Positions 6,860 to 8,479 of a stretch of 8,479 bases of DNA are shown here, piece after piece. Under the pieces are notes generated by a model. That model was not told the DNA's origin. It searched no databases and saw nothing but the letters and a program-made list of their open reading frames with translations. Position 1 is the stretch's first letter; each line of letters opens with the position of its first letter. The stretch is from NCBI GenBank assembly GCA_964569315.1, contig CAZMUZ010000142.1:1-8479 (forward strand), in the 5' to 3' direction. The position numbers and the translations under genes were made by a program. This stretch comes from CADEFF01 sp964569315. Its GTDB lineage: Bacteria > Pseudomonadota > Alphaproteobacteria > Dongiales > Dongiaceae.

Positions 6860-6930
6860 GACACGGGGCTGCGAACCTTTGCGGGAGAGCTCTTAAGCCT
6901 CGCCTTCAATAGGTTGTCGGGTGACTAACC
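6717..6930. repeat. Direct repeat copy B: pseudogene fragment plus upstream DNA
   Basis: This is the partner of 5493-5707. The block 6894-6930 differs from 5671-5707 at only two positions (6901 and 6925), although the DNA between it and the ATG has diverged and carries one extra base. No transposase, terminal inverted repeat or target-site duplication is visible at either edge. Confidence 0.85.
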
Positions 6931-6981
6931 CACGACCGAGTCTCGACGAGGGATAAGCCGCCCGGACCGGCGACCGCAACC

Positions 6982-7000
6982 AGAAACCAGCTCGGTTTCT
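6982..7000 (-). terminator. Hairpin downstream of the APC permease gene
   Basis: AGAAACC and GGTTTCT form a perfect 7-bp stem around a 5-base loop, 31-49 bases after the permease stop on the minus strand. GGTTG rather than a T-run follows, so it is only a candidate transcript end or 3'-stabilising stem. Confidence 0.4.
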
Positions 7001-7030
7001 TGAGGCGGCGCTCTTCCCTCTCGAACGCGC

Positions 7031-8278
7031 CTAGATCAGGAACTGCGCGATCGCCAGAGCGATGCTGGCGATGGCGGCCAGCGGCGGGACCAGGTGCGGG
7101 CTGCGAAAGCCGGCGGTGCGCGGCCGGCGGCGCTGAAGCTGCCAGAGCGCCATGTTCACCGCCGCAAACACGAAGAGCGTGATCGTGCTGGTGACCGCGA
7201 CAAGAGACTCGAATGGCAATGCGACGGTAAGCGCGAACACGGTGCCGCCGGCGACCAGTGTTGCCAGGATCGGCGTGCGCCAGCGCCGGCTGACATTGCC
7301 AAATCCGCGCGGCAACCAGCCCCGGCGGGCCATGCCGTAGAGCAGCCGGCCCAGCATCACCAGCTCGATGAGAACGCCGTTTGCGACCGCGACCAGCGCG
7401 ATCGCGGCGAACAAACCGGGAGAGAACCACGGCGCGCGGGCCGCCACGAGCAGCAACGGGGCCGCAGAAGCCGCAAGCTCGTCGAGGGGCAGCGCCAGGA
7501 CTGTCACTACGGCGACGACGGCATAGAGCAGCGTGCTGAGGCCAAGGCTGACCAGGATGGAGCGCGGCAGGCTCCGCTCCGGCGCCGCCGCTTCCTCCGC
7601 CATGTTGGCCAGGTTCTCGAATCCGATGAAGGCAAAGAAGGCCAGAAAAGCGCCGGTCGCCACGCCGGCGAAGGCGGCCGGATCGGCGCCCGGCATCAAC
7701 TCCCCGATCCGCACCGGCAGCGATTGCAGCGCCGGCCACCCCGCGAGGACGACCAGCAACAGGCCGCCGACCTCGATCAGCGTCATTGTCGCGGCGAGGC
7801 CGACGCTCTCGCGGACGCCGAGGCAGGCGATGGCGGTGAACAGCAGGACCAGCCCGCCAGCAATGACGGTGTCCGGCCACGGGGCAAAGAACTGGAAATA
7901 GCCGATGCTCCCGCGCGCGATGGACGCTGTGCTCAGGACAACCACGGCCGCGACGGCCAGCCCGACCAGTTGTGAAAGGCGATCGGAGCCGAAGGCCTCC
8001 TTGACGTAGGCGGCGGCGCCGGCCGCTTCGGGGAAGCGTACCGCAAGCTCGGCGTAGCTCAGCCCGGTCAACCCGGCCAGAAGGCCGGCGAGCATGAATG
8101 ACCAGGGTGCTGCGGCTCCCGCAGCGCCGACGACGCTGCCGACGAGCACATAGATGCCGGCCCCGATGATGACGCCCAGCCCATAGAAGACCAGGAGCGG
8201 AGTACCGAGCACCCGGCGAAGCGCCGGCGCGGCGTCCGTTACATCCGAGGGGTTTCTGCGCGCCTCACCGATTGACAT
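7031..8278 (-). CDS. APC-family amino acid/polyamine permease
   Basis: The 415-residue inner-membrane transporter carries the hallmarks of the amino acid-polyamine-organocation superfamily. The first helix has GLGVIIGAGIYVLVG (33-47), whose unwound glycine segment binds the substrate amino group in this family. SYAELAVRFPEAAGAAAYVKEAFG (74-97) follows helix 2. FFAFIGFENLANMAEEAAAPERSLPRSI (214-241) covers helix 6 and the loop after it, and RLLYGMARRGWLPRGFGNVSRRWRTP (311-336) is the conserved loop after helix 8. About twelve hydrophobic segments are visible, and the protein ends right after the last, giving a slightly short C terminus. The substrate is undetermined; the tRNA-Lys gene 118 bp upstream is not evidence for lysine. 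The ATG at 8278 has no strong Shine-Dalgarno sequence, but the MSIGEARR start leaves a normal cytoplasmic N-terminal tail. Confidence 0.93.
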   Translation of the reverse strand: MSIGEARRNPSDVTDAAPALRRVLGTPLLVFYGLGVIIGAGIYVLVGSVVGAAGAAAPWSFMLAGLLAGLTGLSYAELAVRFPEAAGAAAYVKEAFGSDRLSQLVGLAVAAVVVLSTASIARGSIGYFQFFAPWPDTVIAGGLVLLFTAIACLGVRESVGLAATMTLIEVGGLLLVVLAGWPALQSLPVRIGELMPGADPAAFAGVATGAFLAFFAFIGFENLANMAEEAAAPERSLPRSILVSLGLSTLLYAVVAVVTVLALPLDELAASAAPLLLVAARAPWFSPGLFAAIALVAVANGVLIELVMLGRLLYGMARRGWLPRGFGNVSRRWRTPILATLVAGGTVFALTVALPFESLVAVTSTITLFVFAAVNMALWQLQRRRPRTAGFRSPHLVPPLAAIASIALAIAQFLI

Positions 8279-8323
8279 GGTCGACGCCGAGCGGGCCTGG
8301 GGCGACTAAACGCGAACGAAGGC

Positions 8324-8365
8324 TGGACGGGAGGGAACACGTCCAACTCGTGCCTGACGCGTTCC
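8324..8365 (-). promoter_or_regulatory. Overlapping alternative hairpins between tRNA-Lys and the APC permease gene
   Basis: Stem one pairs 8334-8343 with 8356-8365 (10 bp; in minus-strand RNA the only irregular pair is a G-U wobble) around a 12-base loop. Stem two pairs TGGACG (8324-8329) with CGTCCA (8340-8345) around 10 bases. They share 8340-8343 and cannot form together. Stem one may terminate the tRNA transcript or form part of the permease leader. No Lys-rich leader peptide is visible. Confidence 0.4.
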
Positions 8366-8372
8366 TTTGGGG

Positions 8373-8389
8373 AGTGCCTCTAAGGCACT
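8373..8389 (-). terminator. Small hairpin just downstream of tRNA-Lys
   Basis: AGTGCC and GGCACT pair perfectly around a 5-base loop, beginning seven bases after the encoded CCA on the minus strand. A TCTTTT precedes rather than follows the stem, so it fits a 3'-trailer processing structure as well as a weak terminator. Confidence 0.35.
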
Positions 8390-8396
8390 GAAAAGA

Positions 8397-8472
<76 letters not shown>

Positions 8473-8479
8473 GCCCTTT

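Larger units (their letters stand above)
6609..7030. other. 422-bp stretch without an intact gene
   Basis: Between the methyltransferase start and the APC permease stop I find a broken ABC ATPase 5' fragment (6715-6859), the matching upstream DNA (to 6930), and a hairpin downstream of the permease (6982-7000). The 6609-6714 part shows only faint resemblance to the next portion of the ABC ATPase gene and is otherwise unassigned. Short open frames here are shadows. Confidence 0.6.

Noticed and set aside
5493..6930. Composite transposon or insertion sequence bounded by the direct repeats
   Set aside because: There is no transposase, no terminal inverted repeats and no target duplication; the repeats are explained as ABC gene sequence.
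7094..7975. Plus-strand open frame opposite the APC permease gene
   Set aside because: It is a charged low-complexity shadow of the permease helices and has no domain.

Overview
The window is GC-rich (about 70% in most genes) and densely coded. GC content, gene style and the Crp/Fnr type suggest an alphaproteobacterium, probably of the Hyphomicrobiales. This is inference: the window contains no phylogenetic marker apart from one tRNA.

Layout, left to right. Positions 1-1257 (+) hold the end of a sugar-transfer-type ATP-grasp protein, the only plus-strand gene; its 5' end may lie outside the window. It converges on a minus-strand series. Read in the direction of transcription, that series is: tRNA-Lys(CTT) at 8472-8397; an APC-family amino acid/polyamine permease (8278-7031); a broken 5' fragment of an ABC ATPase gene (6859-6715); a SAM-dependent methyltransferase (6608-5808); an ABC ATPase with its permease, joined by a 4-bp ATGA overlap (5637-4897 and 4900-3353); a four-cysteine FNR-like Crp/Fnr regulator (3107-2259); and an EamA/DMT transporter (2187-1285).

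Working relationships. The ATPase and permease almost certainly form one ABC-2-type exporter. The regulator is followed after 71 bp by the EamA transporter and may be cotranscribed with it, which would place an efflux carrier beside a probable redox or oxygen sensor. No shared pathway is evident for the APC permease, the methyltransferase or the ATP-grasp protein.

The least ordinary part is 5493-6930. The first 48 codons of the intact ABC ATPase gene and about 70 bp of its upstream DNA reappear as a frameshifted direct repeat 1.2 kb away. The methyltransferase gene lies between the copies, and its GC content (about 60%) is clearly below that of its neighbours. This looks like a scar of duplication, insertion or gene replacement. 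Other points of interest are an unusual recognition helix in the Crp/Fnr protein, a dyad in its upstream region, and overlapping alternative hairpins between tRNA-Lys and the APC permease gene. I see no CRISPR array, insertion sequence, phage gene or clearly new defence or biosynthetic system.
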